DNA of 64,000 nt from Isoetes taiwanensis (GCA_021234155.1 JAJEKV010000005.1:23575584-23639583); one strand, 5' to 3'. Positions 1-10,430 are shown, counted from the stretch's first letter. Numbers and translations are program-made. The notes: a model not told the origin generated them from the sequence alone.

Positions 1-5
1 CCAAG

Positions 6-835
6 GTGTCTGAGGCTCTGGTTGAAGTAACAAAGCAACTTCAAGAAATGAAAAGTTCCAGACCTGAGAAGAGAATATACCCTACATGTGCTCATTGCTC
101 AAGAAATACTCACTCATCATACTATTGCTGGTATAGGCCTTGCACCAAGTGTGGTAAGAGAGGGCATTTTGGTAAAGAATGCCCTGTTTGTGCTTTTTGC
201 AAAGCAGTCATTGTGTCAAAGAATATTTTGCTAGACAAGAAAAATCTAAAGCTAATAAGCCAAGTGCCTCTATTAGATTTGTGCAGGAAATTGAAGAGCA
301 AGAAGAAATCATGGCTGTGCACATGAGAGGAATGAATAATGCAAAAGACAAAGAGCAAGTTCAAGTGAATGAGGAAGCCAATGTGCTTAAACACAAGGAA
401 AATGAACCAAATATGGTTGTACCTCCTCCCCCTTATCAGAAATGTTTGAGAAATGATAAGGAGAGTGAGGATTTTGAATCTTTGCTTAAAAATTCCGAAA
501 TTAGTGTTGATTTGCTAACTTTGCGGAAAATTGCCCCATCCTATAGAAGAAAGGTTCTGAATCTGACCAAGGAGGATGAATTTGCTCTCACAAATCACAT
601 TGAAGAGCATGTTCTGACTCAAGAAGACTATGATCCAGGAGCCTTTACATGTGTAGCCAGAATGGGTAAAAAGATATTGACCAAAGTGCTGCTAGATGGA
701 GGATCACCACTTAATGTGATGCCACATCATATCATGAGATTGTGTGGTCTAGAAATTGACAAAAAAGCTCCTATGGTGTTAAAATCATTTTCAAACACTA
801 AAATCAATTATATGGGAATAGTTTGGCCTAATTAA
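6..835 (+). pseudogene. gag zinc knuckle and protease region of copy A (frame-broken)
   Basis: Two overlapping reading frames share this part of the polyprotein. The first (6-326) contains Cys-rich zinc-knuckle sequence ending CTKCGKRGHFGKEC, which fits the retroviral C-x2-C-x4-H-x4-C nucleic-acid-binding motif of Gag. The second (179-835) carries the aspartic protease core LLDGGSPLNVMP; plant Ty3 elements commonly show DGG here rather than DTG. The frame then ends at MGIVWPN, followed immediately by sequence homologous to the N-terminus of the reverse transcriptase (LIKEEL...). This junction marks an internal deletion that removed the second RNase H domain. The same junction occurs in copy D at 61490-61510. 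Confidence 0.8.
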
Positions 836-842
836 GGAAGAA

Positions 843-1303
843 TTGTGCAAAGTGAAAGATGCTGATGTGACCTCAGAAATAGTAAATCCAAAATGGTTGT
901 CCTGCATTATGCCTATGGAAAAGAAAAACAAAACTATCAGAATTTGCATTGATTACAGAGATTTGAACAAGGCTACTATCAAAGAAGTTACCCTTTGCCT
1001 TTCTTGGAAGAAGTATTGCATGCTGTTGCAGGAAAAGAGAACTATTCTTTCTTAGATGGATTCTCAGGATTCAATCAAATAAGCATCAAGGAAGAGGATC
1101 AGCCAAAAACTTCTTTCATCACACCATGGGGAACATTTGCAATGAAAAGAATGCCTTTTGTACTGATGAATGCTTCAGCAACTTTCCAAAGAGCCATGGA
1201 TACTATCTTCAAGGATATGCCTCCAACAGCATTTCGAGTTTTTCTGGATGATCTTTGCTTAGGTACTTCTTGCAAAGATCATTTTGATTATAGAATAGAA
1301 TAG
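843..1303 (+). pseudogene. Ty3 reverse transcriptase, N-terminal half, copy A
   Basis: Two frames together give the fingers and palm of a Ty3 reverse transcriptase: ICIDYRDLNKATIK, then FLDGFSGFNQISIKEEDQPKTSF in pieces, the conserved FITPWGTFAMKRMPF, and the catalytic palm motif FLDD (the usual YLDD) near 1240-1250. A one-base shift near 990 separates the frames. The domain stops at CKDHFDY, where a minus-strand LINE fragment is inserted, and resumes at about 2066 (LTKLFAMCRKGGVSLNPKQC). The shift makes it non-functional as read, although neighbouring copies suggest that some shifts are consensus errors. Confidence 0.85.
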
Positions 1304-2070
1304 AATAGAAATTAATATCCCTTGCGCCCTCAGGCCCCTGGACTTGTGTAGCATGGGCGAGCTCCCTGAAAGGGCGCTACTAGCACATCACGCTGATTTA
1401 ATGTAGCCTTTTTTGAAGGCTTATTTTTTCCTATTAGTACTAGCACCCCGCTTTACATCGGCTTCGTGGCCGTGCGGTGATGCGTCGTTATCAATCAGCT
1501 TTTAATTGAACAATTTGTGTGGGGTTTATGAGTCGCCTTGTGCGGTTCATATTACAAGCCCTCTTTCTCTGTGTATTTCTCGGTGTCTGATCATCATCCC
1601 CTGGATTGCGTCTGCCATATCTCTCATTGATTCTGTCCTTGTCATCAGAATGTGTACTGGTTGTCCTCATCTTATATTTTTATATTTGTCTCTGATGTCT
1701 CCGTATATCGGGCACTCATTAATCATGTGGTTCTCATCCTCCACTTCCCCAGTGTCGCAGATTCCACATGTTCGGCACTCCTTTTCCATTCCCCTCCACC
1801 TGTCCTTTTCAATTCTTAGATCATGACTCCCCATCCTGAATCTAGCCAGGATATCTCTTCTGGCCTTTCCTAGCAGGTCATCTCGGTACATATGGTGTCC
1901 TATCTGTTGTTCTGGGTTGAAGATTGTCATGAGCCAGAATGTCTTGGGTCCTGTGTGTTTTTGCAGCCATGCTTTTGTAGCTTTATCAGCCCATTCTTCA
2001 TTCCACTGCCCTTCGTCTATTCCCATTTCTCTGGTCCACCTTGCTACATAAACCACCCACTGTCTATGAG
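1287..2070 (-). mobile_element. 5'-truncated LINE (non-LTR retrotransposon) inside Ty3 copy A
   Basis: A minus-strand reading frame at 1667-2056 (129 residues) ends in a Cys/His cluster (CRTCGICDTGEVEDENH...C) typical of the zinc finger at the C-terminus of plant LINE ORF2. Towards lower coordinates lies a 3' untranslated region rich in short hairpins, and then a short pentanucleotide tail (TATAGAATAGAATAGAA on the plus strand), as expected for the 3' end of a LINE on the minus strand. ATTAT occurs at both borders and may be a short target duplication. Only the last 780 bp of the LINE are present. Copy D carries the same insertion at 61951-62735. Confidence 0.75.
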
Positions 2071-2705
2071 AATGAATTATCTAACAAAATTATTTGCCAT
2101 GTGCAGAAAAGGAGGTGTGAGCCTAAACCCCAAGCAATGTGTTTTCTTGTGCTCAAAAGGAGATTTATTAGGACATGAAGTGTCCACCAAAGGCATTCAA
2201 GTTGCAAAAAATAAAATTGAGGCTTTGAAGAAGCTTGCTCCTCCCAAAACACTCAAGCAGGTGAAAAGCTTCTTAGGTATGACCCGTTTCTTGAGAATGT
2301 ATGTTCCTCACTTTTCATACAACTATTTCTAATCTCACAAAAGTTGGAAAATTCTCAAAGAATGAAAGTAAGCATATTTTGGTTGATTGGAATGAGACAT
2401 GCCTAGAATCTTTTGATAAAATCATAAATGCTATTTGTCACTCTATTTTGCTAAAGCTTCCAGACTTTGAGAAACCTTTCAAAAGATGCACTAAGAGAAA
2501 GGTGTGTGAGACTGATGCAGTTGGAAGAACACAGGTTGAAGCTGAGAATGAAGTTCTGATAAAAAAGGCCAAAGATATAGCAGCATTCAAAACTGCTCAT
2601 AAGCTTCAAGGTACCCTCAAAGCAGGTGAATTAGTTCTTAAATGGAATAAGGCAAGGAAAGATGTGGTAGCAAAATTTGAGAATCTTTGGGAAGGTCCTT
2701 TTTGA
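2066..2705 (+). pseudogene. Ty3 RT C-terminus, RNase H stub and integrase tail, copy A
   Basis: The reverse transcriptase thumb resumes after the LINE (KGGVSLNPKQCVFL, GHEVSTKGIQVAKNKIEALKKL, SFLGMTRFLRMYVPHF). A frame change near 2320 leads into the start of the tethered RNase H region (LPDFEKPF). It is then joined directly to the integrase C-terminal region (AFKTAHKLQGTLKAGELVLKW, ending FENLWEGPF). Element B has more than 1.3 kb between these points, so the catalytic RNase H and integrase core have been deleted. The product cannot be a working integrase. Confidence 0.8.
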
Positions 2706-3601
2706 AGTAATTGGGATAGCATGGAAAGATTCTTATTGGTTAAGGGATGTTCTTGATGGTAGAGAGCTATTAACTCCCATCACATTCTGCATTTGAAAAG
2801 GTACTGGCAACAACATGTTGCCTTAAGCTTATTTAGTTAAAGTTCTATTGAGAATTTGTAGGTAGTCTAGTATAAGTTGCTTTTGAATTGATTATAATTG
2901 CAAAATGTAAAAAATAGAAAAGGAAAAGATAAGAAATAAGTGCAGGAATACTTTGAGAATTAGTTTGAGTTCATAGATCAAAGAAATCATTTAGTTAGAG
3001 TTGTTCATGCCCAAGAATTCCACTACTGAGACTAATGCAAAGACTGGGAGATTCATGCAGGTACCAGCTTATGCAAAACTCAAATGTGTATTTTTATTAC
3101 TGAAGTTCTTGATTCCCATGCCAGAGCATCTGAATGTTCACTCATATATATCATCTGCACACATTCTCTTCCATACTTTTCCATATTTGATGCTGCTGCC
3201 ATTCCTGCCATAACAGTAGCTCATTGTGCTAACAAGCAACTTGTCACATGCAGGTTCATTCTCACACATCCATTCCACATTAATCTGCTCAAGAATTGCC
3301 CTTGATCCACCTGAGACATCTCTATATAATGATTTCCCATCACTTCATCAAATTGTTGTCACATCCCCATCCAGCAGTTCTATTTTTCCTATTTGCAACC
3401 ATATTTATCATGCAGGTGCATCTTCCACATTCATAATTATATACACATCATTTGGCTCACCTTTCAACACTTTTTCTCTCATCCATTGTAGGACCACAAA
3501 GTTGCCAACCATATCTCCACATTGGCAACTTACAGGAGCTTCAGTTGATTCATTTGCAAAATGCAGAAGCTGGGGGACCAGCCTATCCTTTTTGTTTGGC
3601 A
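2706..3601 (+). other. 3' non-coding region of Ty3 copy A with polypurine tract
   Basis: No coding capacity is visible. The sequence is TC- and CAT-rich like 14750-15640 in element B. A G-run with GGGGACCAGC lies at 3572-3581, about 20 nt before the LTR. The same GGGGACCAGC followed by a CTTTTTGTTTGGC-like stretch precedes the 3' LTR of element B, so it is the best polypurine-tract candidate. Confidence 0.5.
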
Positions 3602-4520
3602 TGATGCTGCCATGCTATGGCAGCATAGAAGAGCATAGCACATATTGGTATACCTATGCCTGCATATTGATTTTGAGTATTGAGATACAAGCACAAGAGA
3701 TTTGAAGACTCACATCCCTAGAGGTTACACGTGGAAACTTGTTTGAAGAGCCAAGGTGAGGACATTCATGGAAGATCACACAAGCATGCAAGGAAAGAAG
3801 ATTCAAGCAAAGCAATCTGAAGTTTGAAAGACCCCTTGAGTTGACTTGGTATGTGGTTTACTTTGAGTTCTTGGCATGAGCACTATTTCATATGGTTCAT
3901 ATCTAGAGTTCATCACCTCAATCCTACTCAAAACATCCTACTTGCCTCATATTCCATGTCTCACCTTCATATTTTATAGCAAATTTGGCAAATAGCCTTT
4001 TCTCTAGTCAAAACATGCCAGTCATGCACCATTCACATTCTACACACTCATCCTGTCACCACCATCTTGAACAAACAAAAAATTCCACTAAGCGTGTGTG
4101 ATGTGAATGACATGTGAAAGAGAAGTTTTGACTAGAAAAAATTTTCTAGGCCAATTTGCATTCGGAAATGAAAGCTAGGAATGGAGCTTGGGGTTTCATG
4201 GGCATGTTTTCATGGCAAAGGATATGGAAGGCTTGAGATGGAGATCATGGAATGTAGTTATGCCAAGAACTCAAATACAAGAACACCTCAGGGGGTCTTC
4301 AAATCTTCAAAATTGTGTTGCTTAAATCACCTTCCTTAGCATGCTTGTGTGATCTTTGTCAAATGTTCTCACCTTGGTCTTCAAGTCTTCTCTTCACAAT
4401 GTGCAAAGATGCATTTTCCTTCAATGAATTGTGCTTGTCTATCTGTGTTCAAATCAAAGTGTGAGCATGAGAATATCAGAATGTGTCTTGCTCTTCCATG
4501 CTGCCTTAGCATGGCAGCAC
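3602..4520. repeat. Head-to-head LTR pieces forming a long imperfect inverted repeat
   Basis: The left arm (3602-4089) is the beginning of a family-2 LTR. The right arm (about 4090-4520), read as reverse complement, matches the same LTR start with clear divergence. Shared landmarks are TGCTGCCATGCTA..GGCAGCAT, CAAGCACA, AAGATCACACAAGCATG, TTTGAGTTCTTGGCAT and CTAGTCAAAAC. The left arm is almost identical to 57030-57513, whereas the two arms differ much more from each other, so the arms were not made by one recent inversion. A second, older minus-strand LTR fragment beside copy A is the simplest reading; a foldback element is the alternative. Confidence 0.6.
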
Positions 4521-4539
4521 CTTGACCAATACAATTTTT

Positions 4540-4623
4540 GGGTTGCCCCTAAGGGGGCAAACCCTTGTTTATGTGGGTTTATGGCATATCCTAGGTATAT
4601 GCTAGAATATACCTAGGATATGC
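4540..4623. repeat. Two short hairpins beside the LTR remnant
   Basis: At 4540-4564 the sequence GGGTTGCCCC-TA-AGGGGGCAAACCC folds with few mismatches. At 4584-4623 two perfect 17-bp arms (GCATATCCTAGGTATAT and its complement) flank a 6-nt loop, GCTAGA. They sit between the LTR remnant and the carrier gene and may be the end of another insertion. Confidence 0.6.
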
Positions 4624-4920
4624 TGATGACTGCTCCAAACCTACTATTCGCTGTAAACTCTCGGTCACCTGCGTTCTGGATCCAGGATGCTTCAACCGAG
4701 TAACTGGCATTTGAATCCGAAGTTGCAGGTGCAGGTCTCCGGCGCTCAGCTGAAACCGTCCTCTTTGGAGCATCAGACCCATTTGCAGCTCGCCCAATAT
4801 TTGGAGAAGGAAGGTGACGAGCAGAAGAAGAAGAAGAAAGGGCTTTGGGATGACTACCTTTGTCAAATGACGACACAATTAAATCTTCGGTTCTTCTGGA
4901 TGGCCTGGAGTTTCTTTTGG

Positions 4921-6580
4921 AAGAAAATAGCTTATAGGTCGAAGGTTAGAAAGGAAGCCTGCGTCGAAGAGGGGAGTGCTCAAGCAACTGATTTGTGGTG
5001 GTTTTGCTGGAGTTGTGTCTCGTACTGCTGTTCCATCCATAGACGTAATCAAGGTAAGTTACAGATAAGATATAATGATAGATATTGAAATAAATGCTTA
5101 AGCATATCTTGTTTTCTGCAGACATATTTAATTACTTCTCATGGATCACTGGGGCATCATAAATCTGCAATGACGATTTTCTTGGAAATTTTGAGGAAAG
5201 AGGGCTGGAGAGGCCTGTTTAGAGGTAGGTACAGCGGTATTCTTGTGAGTTCCTTATATTCAATAGCTTTAAGCAACATCAACCCTGTCTAATGGCAGGG
5301 AATGGAGTTAACTGCATTCGAGTTACACCAAATAAAGCAATCGAGTTATATGTGTTTGAGACGATTAAAACCATTTTGCATATGGATGGCCATTCATTGA
5401 AAAGCTTAGCGGCACCAATTGCTGGAGGTGCAGCCAGAATAGCAGGCACATTTGCTACATATCTGTGCATGTCAGTTGTGTATTAGCAGCAGGTTTGTGA
5501 GCAGGTTTGTGCCCTGCTTCATTTTTAACTCTTTCATTCTTTGCCAGCCAGAAGAATACAAGGGGCTGGTTTCATCACTACTGAAGGTTACGAAGAACGA
5601 GGTAAGCATGTTATCAATTTGGCAAGTTCATGTCAATTCACCTTCACAGTCTTTTTCAGTGTTTTCTAGAACAATGTAAAGTCAGTTGCAGCATTGGAAT
5701 GGTTCTGTAGTGAACACAAGGAGCTTGTCATCCAAATCAACATTGTAGGCCCATACTCCCACTGGATGTGTCTAGAGCAGGATGTATGTAATTTGCTATG
5801 TTCAAGCATTGATAAACAGTCACAATAACAAATGACGCTAGGTTTTTGAATTAAAGCTGTAGCTGTATGGAGTCACCATGTGCATAAGAATATTAATTAA
5901 CTTCATTTTCTGACAAAAAACACAAGTACAATATAAAAATTCAAAGACACTAATGTTTTTTGGGCGTTTTCATGATCCGCATGCCATAATGAAGTTCTTA
6001 TTTTTAGTATGCGAAGAGGTGACTCTTACCTCATTGAAATGCCATTTGACAGGGAATTGGAACACTTTACGCTGGCTTAACTCCTAGCTTAGTGGGGGTT
6101 TTCCCATATGCTGCAACAAATTATTATGTTTATGATCGCCTGCGCACAGCTTATAAGCATACAACAGGAGAGAAACATGTACCAACTAACTTTACCTTGC
6201 TGTTTGGAGCAGTTGCTGCAGTAGTATCAAGTGCTGTTACCTACCCGCTAGAGGTATGCTAGAATTAATGCAGTGTAGTTTTAAATGACGGTCATCATAT
6301 GTGCGACTCTTCTTGATTCTTCTTATGTTTGAAGGTGGCAAGAAGGCAGATGCAATTGCCAGCTACAGGCACATTATTACGGAAGCATGCAACAGATGTG
6401 GTTAGAGACATATACCATCAGGAAGGATTTCTGGCATTATACAGGGGGCTAGGAACGACCTGGTTGAAACTAATTCCTGCAGCTGGAATATCTTTTGTAT
6501 GTTATGAAGCTACTCGCAAAACATTTAAGATAGAGGATCGAGATGTCTCTGAGACAAAAGACAGCAAAGTAAATAAATAG
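4921..6580 (+). pseudogene. Brittle1-like mitochondrial-carrier-family adenine nucleotide transporter, probably degenerate
   Basis: Mitochondrial carrier family members exchange nucleotides across organelle membranes through three repeats of two helices; the Brittle1 group carries adenine nucleotides or ADP-glucose. Exons joined by GT-AG introns are about 4921-5053, 5122-5224, 5299-about 5466, 5548-5601, 6053-6253 and 6335-6580. Recognisable parts are GGFAGVVSRTAV, GNGVNCIRVTPNKAIELYVF, GLTPSLVGVFPYAATNYYVYD, TYPLEVARRQMQ and YRGLGTTWLKLIPAAGISFVCYEA. The third signature Px[DE]xx[RK] is intact (PLEVAR). The first reads VPSIDVIK with the Pro displaced, and the second (normally TYPLELLKTR) is missing after GTFATY, where a stop follows. 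The N-terminus and transit peptide were not identified. The visible product is about 280 residues, shorter than typical family members (over 320). It is a pseudogene unless the gap is a sequence error. Confidence 0.72.
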
Positions 6581-6741
6581 TCTTTGCTAGTTCCATGATA
6601 TGTGCAACAGGGTTGCATCATATATAATCAATGCTTCTGGGTGAAACCATCACCAATAACTTAGGTTTGCATGCCAAAACATCAGATAGGGATATGATTT
6701 GCCATGAATGACACATGAGCTTGGTGTTACCTTCATCACAG

Positions 6742-7269
6742 CTGGACATGATGTAATAGACAACTGGGGAAGACCCATACCAGATCCAACTCGTTGGCCC
6801 TCGTCACAAGGAGGAAAAGGGTTTGGACCTGTTGCAGAACTTATTCATTCTATGGGTCTGAAGTTTGGGATCCACGTTGTTCGTGGCATCAGCACAGCTG
6901 CAGTAGAAAGTAATACGCCTATCTTTGGTGTGCAGGTGCTTGCCATTGATTCTGTTAGACAATGTTGTAATTCAACATCTGTGATGCGCAACATGTAGTT
7001 ATTCCATCTGCATCAGCTTGTCATATTATAACATTATTGCATTGGTTTTAGCATTTTGGTGCGCGTACACTAATTCTACTTGATCTAACTGCAGGGGAGC
7101 CCACCAGGACCAGATCTGCGTAACTGGACTGCAGGAGATATTGCTCTTCTTGATGAGAAGTGCTCATTTATGCCAGATTGTTTCGTTGGAGTAAACGTTA
7201 GTAGTGAGGGTGGTCAAGCTTTTATAAAATCTTTGTATCAACAGTATGCATATTGGGGAGTTTATTTTG
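6742..7269 (+). pseudogene. GH27 alpha-galactosidase/melibiase-like gene fragment (two exons)
   Basis: Exon 6742-6935 encodes GHDVIDNWGRPIPDPTRWPSS..GGKGFGPVAELIHSMGLKFGIHVVRGISTAAV. Exon 7095-7269 encodes WTAGDIALLDEKCSFMPDCF..GGQAFIKSLYQQYAYWGVYF. Both match the plant GH27 melibiase-like barrel just before the strand bearing the catalytic Asp (normally in a VKHDC-type motif). That next exon is absent: about 120 bp past the donor at 7270, LTR element B begins. No remaining GH27 exon was found in the 180 bp between the end of B (17616) and the next repeat. An upstream ATG at 6708 is in frame, but a splice acceptor at 6740-6741 is the likelier exon start. As it stands the enzyme lacks its nucleophile. 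Confidence 0.75.
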
Positions 7270-7387
7270 GTACATTTTGATCCCGCTCTTGAAACTGTGA
7301 TCATAAAATGTGACTAAGGTTGAACTCACCTAAATCCTGCATACCTTACATGCTGCAAGAGGCAAGGTACAACTGAAAGGGAAATGA

Positions 7388-9356
7388 TGTTGCCCCCAAA
7401 GGGCAACATGCTACTTGTGATCCATGCATTCAAAACTAGGTCAACTTATCTTGGAATACTAGGTCAAAGTTTGGAAGATTCTTGGCAGTCAACATTGATA
7501 TGGAGGTCAAAGGGTGTTCATTTCTCAAGTCAACAAGTGCTCAAGGTTCAAAACTCACATGAGGTACTTTATTCAAGGTCAAAGTGCTTAGTCAAGAATA
7601 TGCTCTAGAAGATTCTGGGTTAAAGAAGTTTGGAAGGCATTTTTTTGAAGATTGGAAGTTCAAAGTTTAGAAGATCCCATGGTATTTGGTTCCATTCCTT
7701 AGCCATTTTTTTGCCTACCCCCATATCTTATTCTCACCTTCCTTTTTGAATTTCCCCTAGTCATTTTCCCTCACACTCATATTCTTCTTTGCTCACCTTT
7801 TGCAAATCATATTTTGCCTTGCCAAAAGTACCTTTCTTACCACATTTTGTTTTCCCATGGATGTCTTACCCATTTCATACCCCTTTTGCCTTATTTTCAT
7901 TCTTCATATTGCACCCTTACCACATACCCTTGGCCTAATCTTTTTTCACAAGCTTTTGTGCCTCCTTGTTCTTTACCATTATGTGTACCTATGCCACTCA
8001 AATATGTTCCATTAATATCCCATTTTCGGTACCCATCTAGAATATTCCCCAAAGAAATTAGGGTTGCCATAGACCCAAATGGGTTAAGACTCATAATTAT
8101 TTTTTGGTACCCTTTATGGACCATGGCCTATCTTCCTAAAATTGATAAATACAAAGATATTCTTGGGATATACCTCAAGAAATACACGGTCATCGTGATC
8201 GCGGATTTTCTGGAAAAATACCTTCAAGAACCCTAATTATGGAAACCCTTTCCAATCACGAATGGAATCATTGAACTCTGAAACCTATCTATTTCTCAGA
8301 TTTCCCGCTCTTAAGCATCTCATCAAGCCTAAATTTAAGCCCTAAAATGCCGGAACCGTTAAATCAAAAACATATATACCGGGAAACAATAACAGAAGAT
8401 TTTTGAAGGCCCATAAGTATTCAGATCATACATTGATCATTGCTGAGCAAGATCTGGACGATCCTTGAAGTTCTTGAGCTCTCCTCGATTTGGATCTACA
8501 AGATTTAGTTGACATTACTTTCTAAATTACCTTATGACTTTTGATGATTATTTTCTTGTACTTGAAGCTATGAAGCATCCTTATCTGTTGTTATCTTGAT
8601 ATATCTACCTTCATATCAATCCAAATTGATTTGCCAAGTTGTTGAATTTGTCTCTGATATTTTCCTTAGCAATTCTCACCACAAAAAATTCTATAGAAAA
8701 ATCTCTGGGTGTTTTTAGCGCCCTTGGTCTGTCTGCCACTCATCTTTGGGTGTTAAGAAAGCCAAAGGAGTTGAAATCATTCAAAAATACCAAGTGTAGC
8801 TCAAATTCAAAAAAATTGCTCTCGGGTTTGAGCAGTCTAGATTGTATTTTGCTAAATCCAGTCACAAAAAATACCTATACACCTCCAAACTAGTATTTGA
8901 CTGCTTGCCTACCTTCCCCAGTATCATTGCAATCTACCTACTTTGGAAATTCCCAAAAAAGTGATTGGCAACTCTAAATCTCAATTCCTGATCACTGTTT
9001 TCTACATTTGACCTCTATTGACCAAAATTTGACCTCACTTTGAGCTCGAATAACTCACAGATTGAGTCTCTGACTTGGTCAGAGGCTTTGCTGTCGGTTA
9101 CCTACAACTTTTTTGACCAAGTCTACAGCATCTGACTCAAAACATCTATCTGCTTCCCAACACTACAATTGTTTTGGCAAAGGTACCATTTTTTGAAAAT
9201 GGGAAAGGTATAGAACTCAAACTTTTTGAACTTATCTTTGGAATTTTCTTGCATAGACTGATCACCTTAAGTGATCTGGAGGTCCTAACCCCAATTTGAG
9301 TGAAAACTTGAATTGGATTCTTGTGGTTGACCTATAAGCCAGGTTTAGGGTCAACA
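7388..9356 (+). repeat. 5' LTR of element B
   Basis: It begins with a perfect hairpin (TGTTGCCC, loop CCAAA, GGGCAACA) and ends CAACA. Open frames inside it are low-complexity shadows. Its partner is 15645-17616. Confidence 0.93.
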
Positions 9357-9359
9357 TTT

Positions 9360-9377
9360 TGGAGGTCCTACCGAGAT
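9360..9377 (+). promoter_or_regulatory. Primer binding site of element B, tRNA-Gln-like
   Basis: The 18 nt TGGAGGTCCTACCGAGAT start 3 nt after the LTR. The reverse complement ends in CCTCCA and resembles the 3' end of plant tRNA-Gln (...CTCGGTRGGACCT plus CCA). The site is conserved in copy D (59833-59850, one change) and, with two changes, in minus-strand copy C near 43450-43467. Confidence 0.6.
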
Positions 9378-9397
9378 CTTCCTGGATCTCAGAACTC

Positions 9398-10430
9398 ATG
9401 GCTCCAAAGCAAAAATTTCCAGCAGAAGCAGAACCATTGGAAGATGTTGATGTATCAGATCATTGCAGAGAAAGGCCATTGCCTCCAAGTTTCTCCACTA
9501 GCTTACTCCAGAACATGCCATATCAGTTTGAGTTGAATGTCCCTGTTCCTTTGCCTACCTTTGATTCCAGCATGAGTGCTAACCATTTTTTGAGAATATT
9601 TGAAGACTATTACAGGGATTATGGTTTCAAGAAAGGGTGCAAGCTTTCATAATTTGAAAAATGTTTCAAAGATGAGAGTGAAGCTGGTGCTTGGTTAACT
9701 TATGAGAAGTTAATGGGTACTACCTCATGGGATGAACTCGTTAAGAAATTTCTCGACGTGTTTGGTAAGTTAGTCGCTCCCAAAGATTTGGTTAATGAAT
9801 TGCAAAGCTTTTCTATACATGCCGGGGAGAGTGTGAATCAGTACAAAGAAAGATTCAGCACATTCATGAGCAGGTGTCAAAGAGCACAGGTCACGATTCC
9901 CATACTTTTTTTAGTAACTGCTTTCATCAATGGTCTGGAAAGAAGACCAGATATCCAAAGGAAATTGCTTAAGGTCCAAGTTGCTGAAGGATTTGATTCC
10001 ATATACAAAGTCTTTGCCAAAACTACTGATCTGACTCAAATGCTCTCTACTTTGCCTGATAAGCACCATATCTCCCACCATGGCCATGATCCTTTTTACC
10101 CTGATGTTACTGATGCACATTATGACCATCACCCTTCCATTCCAGTGTATGCAATACAGAAAGAAAAGAAGAAATCTAAGGAGGAGGAAGCTAGTTCTCA
10201 AGTTGCAGAGGTTAAATCGGACCTATCTAAGGTTATTGAGGCTTTAGCAGAAGTTAACCAAACAACTAGTTGAGCTCAAAACTGCAAGAACAGTAAAACT
10301 TACCCCTCAATGTGTCCATTGTAATAGGAATACTCATCCATCAGAAATTTGCTATTGGCAAGTGTGTCCTAAATGTAATAGGAAAGGCCACTTTGGGAAA
10401 GAATGTCCTATTTGTTCTTTCTGCAAAAGA
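9398..10430 (+). pseudogene. Gag polyprotein of element B
   Basis: The start at 9398 (MAPKQKFPAE) follows the primer site by 20 nt; copy D starts the same way (MAPRRN). An in-frame stop at about 9650 splits the reading frame, which otherwise continues to 10273 with the retrotransposon gag helix-rich region (WDELVKKFLDVFGKL, GESVNQYKERFSTFMSRC). After a frame change, 10300-10430 encodes CPKCNRKGHFGKEC, a C-x2-C-x4-H-x4-C zinc knuckle that binds the genomic RNA. Two interruptions make it non-coding as written. Confidence 0.82.

Larger units (their letters stand above)
1..4089 (+). mobile_element. Ty3/gypsy retrotransposon copy A, 3' part, with 3' LTR start
   Basis: The left end is cut by the window. 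In order it holds the gag zinc-knuckle region, protease, a reverse transcriptase interrupted by a LINE fragment, a remnant of the element RNase H fused to an integrase tail, a non-coding 3' region, and the first 490 bp of a 3' LTR starting at 3602 (TGATGCTGCCATGC). Positions 1-3030 align base for base with 60662-63695 (copy D). Against the fuller element B it lacks the upstream RNase H domain, most of the tethered RNase H and nearly all of the integrase core, so it is a deletion derivative that could only move with enzymes supplied by another element. The LTR part at 3602-4089 is nearly identical to the LTR start at 57030-57513. Confidence 0.88.

Noticed and set aside
1506-1826. Plus-strand frame across the LINE
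   Set aside because: Antisense shadow of the LINE zinc-finger frame on the minus strand.
7384-8893. Open frames within the LTR at 7388-9356 (also 15644-17559)
   Set aside because: They lie in LTR sequence, show no domain motifs and change between the two LTR copies.
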